From a bacterium (GTDB taxonomy: Archaea; Thermoplasmatota; Thermoplasmata; Lutacidiplasmatales; UBA184): a stretch of 17,094 nt of DNA. The notes under the pieces were generated by a model. That model searched no databases, was not told the DNA's origin, and worked only from the letters and a program-made list of their open reading frames with translations. How positions within the stretch are numbered: the stretch's first letter is position 1; every line of letters begins with the position of its first letter. Positions 7,562-14,755 of this stretch are shown piece after piece. Location: assembly GCA_021832495.1 (NCBI GenBank), contig JAKBKR010000009.1:1-17094 (forward strand), written 5' to 3'. The translations under genes were made by a program, and so were the position numbers.

Positions 7562-7862
7562 CTTAGAGCTCGAGCTGCACCAGCTCATTCTTCGCCATGC
7601 GCAATTGAGGGAAGACCTCGAACGCCAGCTTGTCCACGTGAAGGAGGTGGAGGAGCGTTTCCTCGCCTTGCGTCCCGACCCAGTGACAGATGAGCTTACC
7701 CGGGGAGAGCTTCGTCGGCGAATGGTCCTGGCGAAACCTTGGCGCGATGAACTCAACGTGACCTACCGGGCGATCCTGGCTACAGCTGCGGAGCTTGACC
7801 GGATCACCAACCGGGTGCACCAGATCCAAGGTCTCATCGCCAGCCGGTACGCACGCCGCTAA
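7539..7862 (+). CDS. Small coiled-coil protein of unknown function
   Basis: This 107-residue protein is mostly helical and charged, with heptad-like stretches at ELELHQLILRHAQLREDLE and AELDRITNRVHQIQGLI and a Pro-containing turn (RPDPVTDELT) between them. It has no Cys, membrane segment or recognisable catalytic motif. The family is not recognised. The ATG at 7539 overlaps the end of the PRPP synthetase gene by 23 bases. A TTG at 7527 has a better-placed GAGGG (7516-7520) and is an equally possible start. The next gene begins 13 bases downstream, so the protein is very likely cotranslated within the PRPP synthetase/aspartate oxidase run. A helical hairpin that binds a partner is a plausible inference. 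Confidence 0.7.
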   Translation: MAAPDANNLELELHQLILRHAQLREDLERQLVHVKEVEERFLALRPDPVTDELTRGELRRRMVLAKPWRDELNVTYRAILATAAELDRITNRVHQIQGLIASRYARR

Positions 7863-7872
7863 GGGGAGGAGG
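7863..7872 (+). promoter_or_regulatory. Ribosome binding site deciding the GNAT start
   Basis: GGGGAGGAGG directly follows the stop of the preceding small gene and ends three bases before the TTG at 7876. This fixes the start there, even though the frame is open upstream to 7795 and overlaps the previous gene. Confidence 0.6.
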
Positions 7873-7875
7873 AAA

Positions 7876-8847
7876 TTGTCAGAGCGGAGGCGGGAGGCCG
7901 CCCGGGGGTACGCCGGAGACCTTCGGGAACCGCTGACCCTGCTCTCTCATGCCCTACGACGCAAGGGAGAAGCCGTGCCCCCGGATTGGGCGGAAGACTC
8001 CGAAGTGAGCCTCCGGGCAGGGCACATGGATGCGCGGCTTTCGACTTTGGACGGGAAGGTGACTGCCATGCTCATCAACACGGTGCGAGGTCACCGGTGC
8101 TTTTCCCACTTGTTCCTTGCAACGTCGGGATCTGCGGCGGAGGACGGCGAGCCGCTTGTGCGAGAATTGGTCAGCTCGCCTCCCCCGGGCATCCGTCGAT
8201 TTGACGTCACCTTTTCCGCCGTCGACCGAGATGCCGAAGTACGACTGCAAGCATTGTTCCCGACTTGGGGCCTACCGTTCCGGTCCTTCGAACGAGAGCG
8301 CATGGTACTCCGTTTGGACTCCAGTTCCCCCCCCGAGCAACCTCCTCTCCCTCCCGGCCTCCGGTTCGTCCATGCGTCCCGTTTCCCTGCGGGGATCCTG
8401 GCCTCGGTGGATTTCCGCGCTTTTGAAGCGAGCCCGGACCGCGGGCTCGTAGCGGAGAACATTACTGAGGATGAACGGATCCTTTCTGAACTGGTAGGTG
8501 GGTCCCTCGGCGTCTTCGTACCGGATGGCTCTCCGGGCGTAATCAGAGAGAGCGGAGGAGGGGAGGAACTCATCGGGTTCGTGCTCTCCGTCGAACTGGC
8601 CCCTGGCCGGGCATTGATCGCCGATGTGGCGCTCCTACCGGAGTTCCGGGGCCAGCGGGTGAGCATCGCCCTGCTACATCGAGCACTTCGGGGGCTGCTT
8701 GCCCGGGGCATCCGGGAGGTGACACTCTGGGTGACCACGGCCAACCTTCCCGCACGGGCATTGTACTCCCGGGCCGGTTTCGTTTCGACCCTGCACGAGC
8801 CCATTTACATATGGGAGGTCTCGCCCGGGGTGGACTCCAGTCGATGA
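7876..8847 (+). CDS. GNAT-family N-acetyltransferase with unassigned N-terminal half
   Basis: This 323-residue protein starts at a TTG. The C-terminal part, about residues 175-315, is a GNAT acetyl-CoA domain: VALLPEFRGQRVS at about 250-263 is motif A, with RGQRV in place of the common RGxGxG/A, then LWVTTANLPARALY with N290 and Y297, then AGF. This half probably transfers an acetyl group from acetyl-CoA to an amine; the substrate is unknown. The first 170 residues include RGHRCFSHLFLATSGSAAED and SSPPPGIRRFDVTFSAVD, and could be a degenerate second GNAT fold, as in tandem-GNAT proteins. The stop overlaps the L-aspartate oxidase ATG (ATGA), so translation is probably coupled. Protein or metabolite acetylation linked to NAD or PRPP is conceivable but unsupported. 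Confidence 0.8.
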   Translation: MSERRREAARGYAGDLREPLTLLSHALRRKGEAVPPDWAEDSEVSLRAGHMDARLSTLDGKVTAMLINTVRGHRCFSHLFLATSGSAAEDGEPLVRELVSSPPPGIRRFDVTFSAVDRDAEVRLQALFPTWGLPFRSFERERMVLRLDSSSPPEQPPLPPGLRFVHASRFPAGILASVDFRAFEASPDRGLVAENITEDERILSELVGGSLGVFVPDGSPGVIRESGGGEELIGFVLSVELAPGRALIADVALLPEFRGQRVSIALLHRALRGLLARGIREVTLWVTTANLPARALYSRAGFVSTLHEPIYIWEVSPGVDSSR

Positions 8848-10409
8848 CCTCCCGTCGGGGTCGGCGGCCCCTGGTCATCGTCGGGACGGGGATCGCCGGG
8901 CTCTTCGTGGCCCTGCGGGCTCAAGAATCGGGGATCACCCCGCTCCTCATTACAAAGTCATCGCTCAAGGAATCGAACACTCTCTATGCCCAGGGAGGGA
9001 TCGCTGCGGCGATCGGTCCTAAGGACTCCGTCCAGCTTCACTTCCGGGATACCGTCCATGCCGGAGCGGGGCTCGTGGACCGCCGAGCGGCTTGGGTGCT
9101 CGCACGGGAGGCCCCGTACCGGATCGCGGACCTCGTCCGCCTCGGGGTCCCCTTTGACACCGTGGAAGGAGAGATCACACTGGGCCGGGAGGCGGCTCAT
9201 TCCCTCCCTCGTGTGCTCCACGCCGGTGGCGATGCGACCGGACGTCAGATCGAGGAAACTTTGCAACGGAAGGTCCGCGAACGGTCCATCGAGGTGTGGG
9301 AAGGCTTCACGCTGCGCGCTCTGCTGACGACGAGGGGGCGGGTCTGTGGGGTCCAGGGAAGGGGTCCCCGGGGGGAGCTATCGCTCGAGGCGGACCAAGT
9401 GGTGCTCGCCACCGGCGGAGGCGGGCGACTTTTCCAGGAATCCTCCAACCCATCCGTCGCCACCGGTGAGGGGGTCGCCATGGCCCTGACCGCCGGTGCG
9501 TCCGTGCGGGACATGGAGTTCATGCAGTTCCACCCTACGGTCTACTATGGGCAGGGTAAGCCCCGTTTCCTACTGACCGAGGCTCTGCGGGGTGAGGGAG
9601 CGCTCCTGCGCGACTCCCGGGGGGAAGCGTTCCTCAAGTCCTATCACCCCCTGGCGGAACTCGCACCGCGCGACATCGTTGCCCGGGCCATTGTCACGCA
9701 TATGGCAAAACTTGGAGACCCTGTGGTGTACCTCGATGCCACGGCCATCCCCGCCGAAAAGCTGCGCGTCCGGTTCCCCACGGTCTTCAAGTTCCTCGAT
9801 AGCGTCGGTTTGCGGCTCGACCGCGATCTCATCCCAGTGACGCCCGTGGCCCACTACATGGTGGGCGGGATCACCACTGATCTGGACGGACGGACCTCGC
9901 TTCCCGGATTGTACGCATGCGGAGAAGTGGCGTCGACCGGGATCCATGGCGCCAACCGGCTGGCGAGCAACTCCCTGATGGAAGGGTTGGTATTTGGTGA
10001 GCGTCTGGTCCGTGCCCTTTCTCGACCGGGTCCTTGGAAACGAGTGGATGGGTCCATTCCGACCTATCCTGTCCGCCTTAGAGCGCAATCTTCGAGACAC
10101 ACGGCCGTTGACCGGAACCCCTTGTCCCCGGAAAAGATTGGTGCGTTGCTTTGGAAGAACGTCGGGATCGTCCGGGACCGTAAGCCCCTCGCGGAAGCGG
10201 TCCGACTGTTCCGAAGCGAATGGGAGCGGTTGCGGAGAGAGCGAAACGCTGGGATGGCCACCCCGGCGGAGAACCAGGCGCTGACGGCGCTCCTGATGGC
10301 CTTGGGCGCCTTGACCCGGGAAGAGAGCCGGGGTGGTCATTTTCGAAAGGACTTCCCGTTCCGACGCGGAGACTGGCGGGTCCACATCGAGTTCCGCCCA
10401 CAAAGTTGA
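8844..10409 (+). CDS. nadB: L-aspartate oxidase
   Basis: This FAD enzyme oxidises L-aspartate to iminoaspartate, which NadA condenses with dihydroxyacetone phosphate to quinolinate for NAD synthesis. The 521-residue protein has the FAD-binding GTGIAG (14-19), the family hallmark NTLYAQGGIAAA (45-56) and REAAHSLPRVLH (115-126). Active-site residues H230 (QFHPT), R276 (APRDIVARA), H337 (HYMVGG) and R372 (GANRLASNS) sit at a constant offset of 14 from E. coli NadB H244, R290, H351 and R386. The C-terminal helical domain ends with the typical HFRKDFP. The HYMVGG and active-site pattern favours NadB over succinate dehydrogenase or fumarate reductase flavoproteins. The ATG at 8844 overlaps the GNAT stop. 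The electron acceptor is oxygen or fumarate in known enzymes. No nadA or nadC is in the window. Confidence 0.93.
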   Translation: MTSRRGRRPLVIVGTGIAGLFVALRAQESGITPLLITKSSLKESNTLYAQGGIAAAIGPKDSVQLHFRDTVHAGAGLVDRRAAWVLAREAPYRIADLVRLGVPFDTVEGEITLGREAAHSLPRVLHAGGDATGRQIEETLQRKVRERSIEVWEGFTLRALLTTRGRVCGVQGRGPRGELSLEADQVVLATGGGGRLFQESSNPSVATGEGVAMALTAGASVRDMEFMQFHPTVYYGQGKPRFLLTEALRGEGALLRDSRGEAFLKSYHPLAELAPRDIVARAIVTHMAKLGDPVVYLDATAIPAEKLRVRFPTVFKFLDSVGLRLDRDLIPVTPVAHYMVGGITTDLDGRTSLPGLYACGEVASTGIHGANRLASNSLMEGLVFGERLVRALSRPGPWKRVDGSIPTYPVRLRAQSSRHTAVDRNPLSPEKIGALLWKNVGIVRDRKPLAEAVRLFRSEWERLRRERNAGMATPAENQALTALLMALGALTREESRGGHFRKDFPFRRGDWRVHIEFRPQS

Positions 10410-10445
10410 TTATGTCGCCTCGCCTTTCGCCATCAGGACCGTACC

Positions 10446-10664
10446 ATGGAAGTCAAGGAGCCCCAGGTCCCTACCTCCTTCGAGGAGGTGCGGGAAGAGC
10501 TTCGCCGCCTCGCCGAAAAGGTCGAAACCCTCTCAGCCCGCGTCCGCAAGATCGAGGAGGCCCTGGTCGCCATGAACGACGATCGGTCCCAACCGGTGCG
10601 TCGGGAGAACCCCCACGACCGTCGGGCGGTCACGGAGAGGGTCCGGTTTGATTGGCAGGACTAA
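10446..10664 (+). CDS. Small coiled-coil protein, hypothetical
   Basis: This 72-residue protein has one long amphipathic helix (about residues 11-43, EEVREELRRLAEKVETLSAR and onward) with a clear heptad pattern, followed by a basic, disordered-looking tail. It starts 36 bases after the L-aspartate oxidase stop and ends 63 bases before the giant propeller protein. No convincing Shine-Dalgarno site or TATA box was found before the ATG. The heptad pattern and frame composition favour a real gene over an overlapping 143-codon frame (10220-10651) that looks random. It may form dimers or trimers; its function is unknown. Confidence 0.6.
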   Translation: MEVKEPQVPTSFEEVREELRRLAEKVETLSARVRKIEEALVAMNDDRSQPVRRENPHDRRAVTERVRFDWQD

Positions 10665-10727
10665 GCCGTCCCTGTTCCTCTCGCCGCAGAAGCCTTCCGG
10701 GATGGGCAAGCCCTCTTATTCTCCGCA

Positions 10728-13700
10728 ATGCTTGGCTTGGGCGTGAGACTCCAGCACACGGGTATCCTAGTCTTACTCCTGCTCGGATCCCTCGCCGGAG
10801 CCGGGTACTGGGGCCACTGGACTCCATCCCCTCTTCCGGCATCTCACCTTGAAAGCAGCCGGTTCAACTCGCGGGCCGTGGCTCCCATCGTAACGTCGCA
10901 CGCGGCTCCATCCCTTCCGTTGACGAAGGCCATCAACATATCGGTGGGCACCGCCCCTTGGGGTATGGCCCTCAATGTGAGCGGTACCAACTTGAGCAAT
11001 GACCAGATCTTCGTAACGAACTCGGGTTCGAACAGTGTGAGCGTGATTTCGGGGTCCACGAACCGAGTCTCGAACAATCTCAGTCTCGGGAGTTGGTGCG
11101 GAACGGGTCCTGTCCCTACGGCCATCGCGTTCGACCCCGCCAATGGATACCTCTACATCGCAGACAACCACTCGGGTACTGCCGGAAAGTATTGTGTCGG
11201 CGTCTTCTCCGCCGCTACGGGCTCCAAGGTCAGCGTCGTGACGACTCCCGGGCGGGTGTCGGCCCTTCTGTACAATCCCGACAACAAGGAGATCTATGCG
11301 GCGGACGCCTTGGGCCAAGTGGATGTGATCTCGGGCACCTCCTTGGTCACATCCTTGGTCGTTGGTTCACTTCCCGCAGGCCTCGCCTTCAATGCTTACA
11401 ATCGTTACGTTTACGTGACGAACAGCGGCTCGAATAACCTAACCCTTATCGATAACGTGTCGGTGGTGGCCAACGTTTCGGGGTTCACGGACCCCACGGG
11501 CATTGCCTTTGATTCGGGCACGGGCGCCCTCTATGTCTCGGACACGAACGCGAACAACTCCACGGTGGTTTCGAGCAAAACCGTCCTCGGCAATGTCTCG
11601 GTCGGGGCCTATCCGCAAGGAGCCGCCTACGATGGGATCGACGCCGCTATCTTCGTCGCGGATTCGGGGTCGGGCGCGGTCACGGAAATCCATAGCCAGT
11701 CCGTCACCGGGACCTACCCGGTGGGACTCCGGCCTTGGGCAGTGGCGTACGACGGTCTCAATGATTACGTCTACGTGACGAACGAGGGATCGGGGAACGT
11801 CAGCGCACTGTATGTTCCGAACCCGACGGTGACATCCTTCAGCGCCCAACCCGCCGCCATCGACCAGGGTATGACTACCCGTTTCTCCGCGGTGGTCTCG
11901 GGGGGCACGCCTCCTTACAATTACTCCTATGGGGGGGTGCTTCCACCAGGGTGCAATTTTCCAAATGCTCCCACTTTCCAATGTACCCCCACGGGACCGG
12001 GCAACTACAATGTGTCCGTCATAGTCTCTGACGCCAACGGGATCACGGCATCGCGGACGACGGCTCTGAACATCGCACCCTCGCCCCACATCACCTCCTT
12101 CTCTCTTGTGCCTTCCCAGGTGACCCTCGGCAACTCGACCTTCGCCAATGTGACCGTCCAGGGGGGGACGGCACCCTTGTCGTTCCTCTATGCACCGGTG
12201 CCTCCCGGGTGCTCCTCGCAGAACAGTTCTCGATGGACCTGCCTTCCGAACACCACCGGAGCATTCACCATCCGGGTCACGGTGACCGATGCGTTCGGGG
12301 AAACCAATCAGACTCAGGCGCTCCTCACGGTGAATCCCCCTCCATCGAACCTCACCTTCTCGGCCGGGCCCTCGGAACTGACCCTTGGCAACTCCACCAA
12401 TCTGTCCGTCCAAATGAAAGGAGGGACGGCCCCCTTCACCTACCGGTATGTGGGACTCCCGATGGGGTGCGCATCTGCGGACACCCCGACCCTGTCCTGT
12501 TCTCCAACCGTGACGGGTTATTTTCCCGTGAAGGTCTTCGTGACGGATTCCGACGGGAACACGCTCAACCGGTCCGCCGGGATCCTGGTGAACCCTAAGC
12601 CAACGGTTCAAAGCTTCGTCGCCTTGCCCTCCGTCTTTACTTTGGGGAACCAGACCAAGCTCCATGTGACCGTTTCGGGCGGGACGGCCCCGATGGGCTA
12701 CGCCTACACTGGACTTCCCCCGGGGTGCGCTACGGGAAGCACGGCAAACCTGACCTGCACGCCTTCCCAGTCCGGGACCTATAGGGTACAGGTCACCGCG
12801 CACGACGCAGACGGGTATCCGGCCCAGCAATCGCTTACCCTCGTCGTGAACCCGGTGCCGAGCGTTACGTATTTCAACATCACTCCGCCCGTCATCGCCG
12901 TGGGAAAAACAACATATCTCAACGCATCGGTGTCGTACGGAACGGCGCCGTATTCGTACGCTTATGCGGGTCTGCCGCCGGGATGCTCTTCCCAAAGCGT
13001 GGCGGCCCTCGCCTGCACTCCGACCGCCCCCGGGAGCTACACCATCAATGTCACCGTAATCGACGCGGACGGGGTCATTGCGAGCTCCTTCGGCGATCTG
13101 TCCGTCCTGGCCCCTCAGGGTCTGACCGTCGTGACCTTCACTGCGGTCCCCGAGGCGTTCGCGCTCGGGAACTCCACCGTCTTCTCCGTTCAAGCAGCAG
13201 GGGGCACCCCACCGTACGCGTTCTCCTATTCGGGGCTCCCACCCGGCTGCGCTTCGTCCAATGCTTCCAATCTGCGTTGCACACCGACTTCTCCCGGCAA
13301 CTACTCGGTGGTCGTCTCGGTCACAGACGCAAGCGGAACCTCCGTGAACCGTACGACGATGCTCGAGGTCACGGGCACGATCCGACCCTTGTCGGTCATG
13401 CTCTCGTCTTCATCGGTGAATGGGGTGGTGGGTTCGCGCATCACACTCTCGGTCCAAGTCACCGGAGGGGTCGGCCCCTTCCTCTACCGATGGTCCCTGA
13501 ACGGGACGAACGGTAGCTGGGGAGGGCCTTCCCGCACGGTGTACCTGGCGGGCGCGGGGACCTATGTGTACGAGGTGTGGGTCACCGACGGGAACGGGGT
13601 CATTGCGGGTTCCAACGGTGTGGTCGTGACGGTTACTTCCGTGACCCTGGGCAAGGGGGGAACCAATAGCATCTGGAGCGAGAGCCTCCTTGGGTTACCG

Positions 13701-14732
13701 GTGGCCGCTTGGCTCGGTGTGATCGCCGTCGGGTTGGCCTTGGTGATCGTCCTTTTGTTCCGTCGGATGTCGGCCCGGAGCCGCGCCGCAGCGGAAGTTG
13801 CGGAAGCGGAAACATTGCCCATCAAATCCCCCAAAGGGTACTACGACGACTTTGCCACCCCGCCCACTGAGCCGAAGGGAACGTCGAAGAGCCCGTTCGG
13901 CACCTTCGAACCCCCCTCTCGTCCCATTCCTGTGGCCTCAGGCGAGGAGAAACCGGCGATCTACCGCCCCTTCGCCCTCAAGATCACCCCCGACGGGATC
14001 GAGGTCAATGAGGTGAAGCAATCCACCCCTAAGAACGAGGAACCCGGTTCTGTTGCACCTCTTCCTCCCACCACGAGCGAGCCGACCAAGACCGAGGCCG
14101 AGGTCAAGATCCCGACCCGGGAGGACGCGTACGGTGTGTTCTTGGCCCTGGCGAAGCGGCCACGAACGCTAGGTGGCATACGGAAGGATGTGCCGTTGGC
14201 TAAGCCCGAGCTTGTGGCCCTCTTGGATACACTCGTCCAGGCTGGTCTCGTGGCGCGGACCAAGACCGAAAAGCGAGGCACTGTCTATGCCCTCACACCC
14301 GTGGGCCGGAACCTCGGGCACCAGTTCATCTCGGCCACTCCGAAGAAATCGCGCACGGTCAAGGCCCCCTCCCCAAAGGCCTCCCCGGTCAGCGCCAAAG
14401 AGCCCCCTACGTCTGTAAGTGCCCGAAAGGAAGCACCGGAGTCCAAGGTCGTGCTCGAACGTAGGATCGGCGAGGCACGGACAAAGGAGGATCCGTTCGA
14501 CGGGAAGGTCCGGCCGGAGGACATCAACCCGAACGTGCAACGCCTTGACCCGCGTCTCCTCCAACCGTTGGAGATGCGGGTCGTGGCCGACACGGTGACA
14601 GAGACCCCGGCCCCTCCCGCTCCTTCCCCGGAAGCTGCGGCTAAACCGGCGAAGAAGGAGCGCAAGCCGCGCAAGAAGCCCAGCAAGTACGGGGTCGAGC
14701 GGGCCAAACGTCCCCCCGACAGTCAGGGTTAA
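10728..14732 (+). CDS. Giant surface protein: YVTN propeller, seven Ig-like repeats, TM helix, cytoplasmic winged-helix tail
   Basis: The 1334-residue single-pass protein has these parts in order. A signal peptide has its hydrophobic core at about 11-27. Seven YVTN/NHL-like blades cover about 70-362 (YVYVTNSGSNN, YVYVTNEGSGN), enough to close a propeller. Seven Ig-like repeats cover 366-975; six carry a GLPPGC...CTP Cys pair and the seventh does not. A membrane helix lies at about 990-1012, followed by FRRMSARSR, which places the C-terminus inside. A disordered linker leads to a winged-helix-like domain at 1132-1201, then a Pro/Lys-rich tail ending in clustered Lys/Arg (KKERKPRKKPSK). Many Asn-X-Ser/Thr sequons suggest glycosylation. 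The likely role is a surface receptor or adhesin that may pass a signal to DNA; this is inference. No clear promoter or Shine-Dalgarno site precedes the ATG. Confidence 0.9.
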   Translation: MLGLGVRLQHTGILVLLLLGSLAGAGYWGHWTPSPLPASHLESSRFNSRAVAPIVTSHAAPSLPLTKAINISVGTAPWGMALNVSGTNLSNDQIFVTNSGSNSVSVISGSTNRVSNNLSLGSWCGTGPVPTAIAFDPANGYLYIADNHSGTAGKYCVGVFSAATGSKVSVVTTPGRVSALLYNPDNKEIYAADALGQVDVISGTSLVTSLVVGSLPAGLAFNAYNRYVYVTNSGSNNLTLIDNVSVVANVSGFTDPTGIAFDSGTGALYVSDTNANNSTVVSSKTVLGNVSVGAYPQGAAYDGIDAAIFVADSGSGAVTEIHSQSVTGTYPVGLRPWAVAYDGLNDYVYVTNEGSGNVSALYVPNPTVTSFSAQPAAIDQGMTTRFSAVVSGGTPPYNYSYGGVLPPGCNFPNAPTFQCTPTGPGNYNVSVIVSDANGITASRTTALNIAPSPHITSFSLVPSQVTLGNSTFANVTVQGGTAPLSFLYAPVPPGCSSQNSSRWTCLPNTTGAFTIRVTVTDAFGETNQTQALLTVNPPPSNLTFSAGPSELTLGNSTNLSVQMKGGTAPFTYRYVGLPMGCASADTPTLSCSPTVTGYFPVKVFVTDSDGNTLNRSAGILVNPKPTVQSFVALPSVFTLGNQTKLHVTVSGGTAPMGYAYTGLPPGCATGSTANLTCTPSQSGTYRVQVTAHDADGYPAQQSLTLVVNPVPSVTYFNITPPVIAVGKTTYLNASVSYGTAPYSYAYAGLPPGCSSQSVAALACTPTAPGSYTINVTVIDADGVIASSFGDLSVLAPQGLTVVTFTAVPEAFALGNSTVFSVQAAGGTPPYAFSYSGLPPGCASSNASNLRCTPTSPGNYSVVVSVTDASGTSVNRTTMLEVTGTIRPLSVMLSSSSVNGVVGSRITLSVQVTGGVGPFLYRWSLNGTNGSWGGPSRTVYLAGAGTYVYEVWVTDGNGVIAGSNGVVVTVTSVTLGKGGTNSIWSESLLGLPVAAWLGVIAVGLALVIVLLFRRMSARSRAAAEVAEAETLPIKSPKGYYDDFATPPTEPKGTSKSPFGTFEPPSRPIPVASGEEKPAIYRPFALKITPDGIEVNEVKQSTPKNEEPGSVAPLPPTTSEPTKTEAEVKIPTREDAYGVFLALAKRPRTLGGIRKDVPLAKPELVALLDTLVQAGLVARTKTEKRGTVYALTPVGRNLGHQFISATPKKSRTVKAPSPKASPVSAKEPPTSVSARKEAPESKVVLERRIGEARTKEDPFDGKVRPEDINPNVQRLDPRLLQPLEMRVVADTVTETPAPPAPSPEAAAKPAKKERKPRKKPSKYGVERAKRPPDSQG
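10930..11815 (+). repeat. Seven-blade YVTN-type beta-propeller repeats
   Basis: Seven blades of about 40 residues alternate an AxAFD/xGLAF-type strand with (Y/I)VYVTNSGSNN or YIADN. Blade cores fall at IFVTNSGSNS, LYIADNHSG, EIYAADALG, YVYVTNSGSNN, LYVSDTNANN, IFVADSGSG and YVYVTNEGSG. Blade two carries two Cys that may form a disulfide. Seven blades make a complete ring. Archaeal YVTN propellers are typical of surface-layer-associated proteins. Confidence 0.8.
11823..13650 (+). repeat. Seven tandem Ig-like/PKD-type repeat units
   Basis: Units begin near 11823, 12090, 12351, 12606, 12864, 13128 and 13389, spaced 255-267 bases. The pattern is the same as in the left surface protein: LGNST, GGTxPYxY, GLPPGC, CTPT, G-x-Y-x-V, VTDxxG. 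The last unit lacks the Cys pair and reads GPFLYRWSLNGTNG, as in canonical PKD-type domains next to membranes. Confidence 0.85.
14112..14331 (+). other. Region encoding a cytoplasmic winged-helix-like domain
   Basis: Residues 1129-1202 of the giant propeller protein show a winged-helix layout. Helix 1 is EDAYGVFLALAKRP, helix 2 is TLGGIRKDVPLA, a recognition-type helix 3 is KPELVALLDTLVQAGLVART, and a wing KRGTVYALTPVGRNL follows. The LVxxGLVxR and YxLTPxG signatures are typical of MarR/ArsR/PadR-like archaeal transcription factors. The domain lies after the membrane helix, on the predicted cytoplasmic side. Confidence 0.7.
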
Positions 14733-14734
14733 TT
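14729..14734 (+). promoter_or_regulatory. Candidate TATA element overlapping a stop codon
   Basis: TTAATT spans the TAA stop of the giant protein gene, and its centre is about 25 bases before the GTG at 14756. This is the right spacing for a leaderless transcript of the next gene, which lacks a Shine-Dalgarno site. The match to the TATA consensus is modest. Confidence 0.25.
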
Positions 14735-14755
14735 CCTCCGGGGTATTGGCCTGTC

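Noticed and set aside
7795..7875. Upstream extension of the GNAT frame
   Set aside because: It overlaps the preceding small gene, while a strong Shine-Dalgarno site directly precedes the TTG at 7876.
10220..10651. 143-codon plus-strand frame overlapping the end of nadB and the small coiled-coil gene
   Set aside because: Its composition is Gly/Pro/Arg-rich without structure, and the overlapping frames have clear homology or a clear heptad pattern.
11439..13193. 584-codon minus-strand open frame
   Set aside because: It lies antisense to the Ig-like repeats of the giant plus-strand protein; its translation is Arg/Gly/His-rich with no motif, as expected for the shadow of a GC-rich repeat gene.
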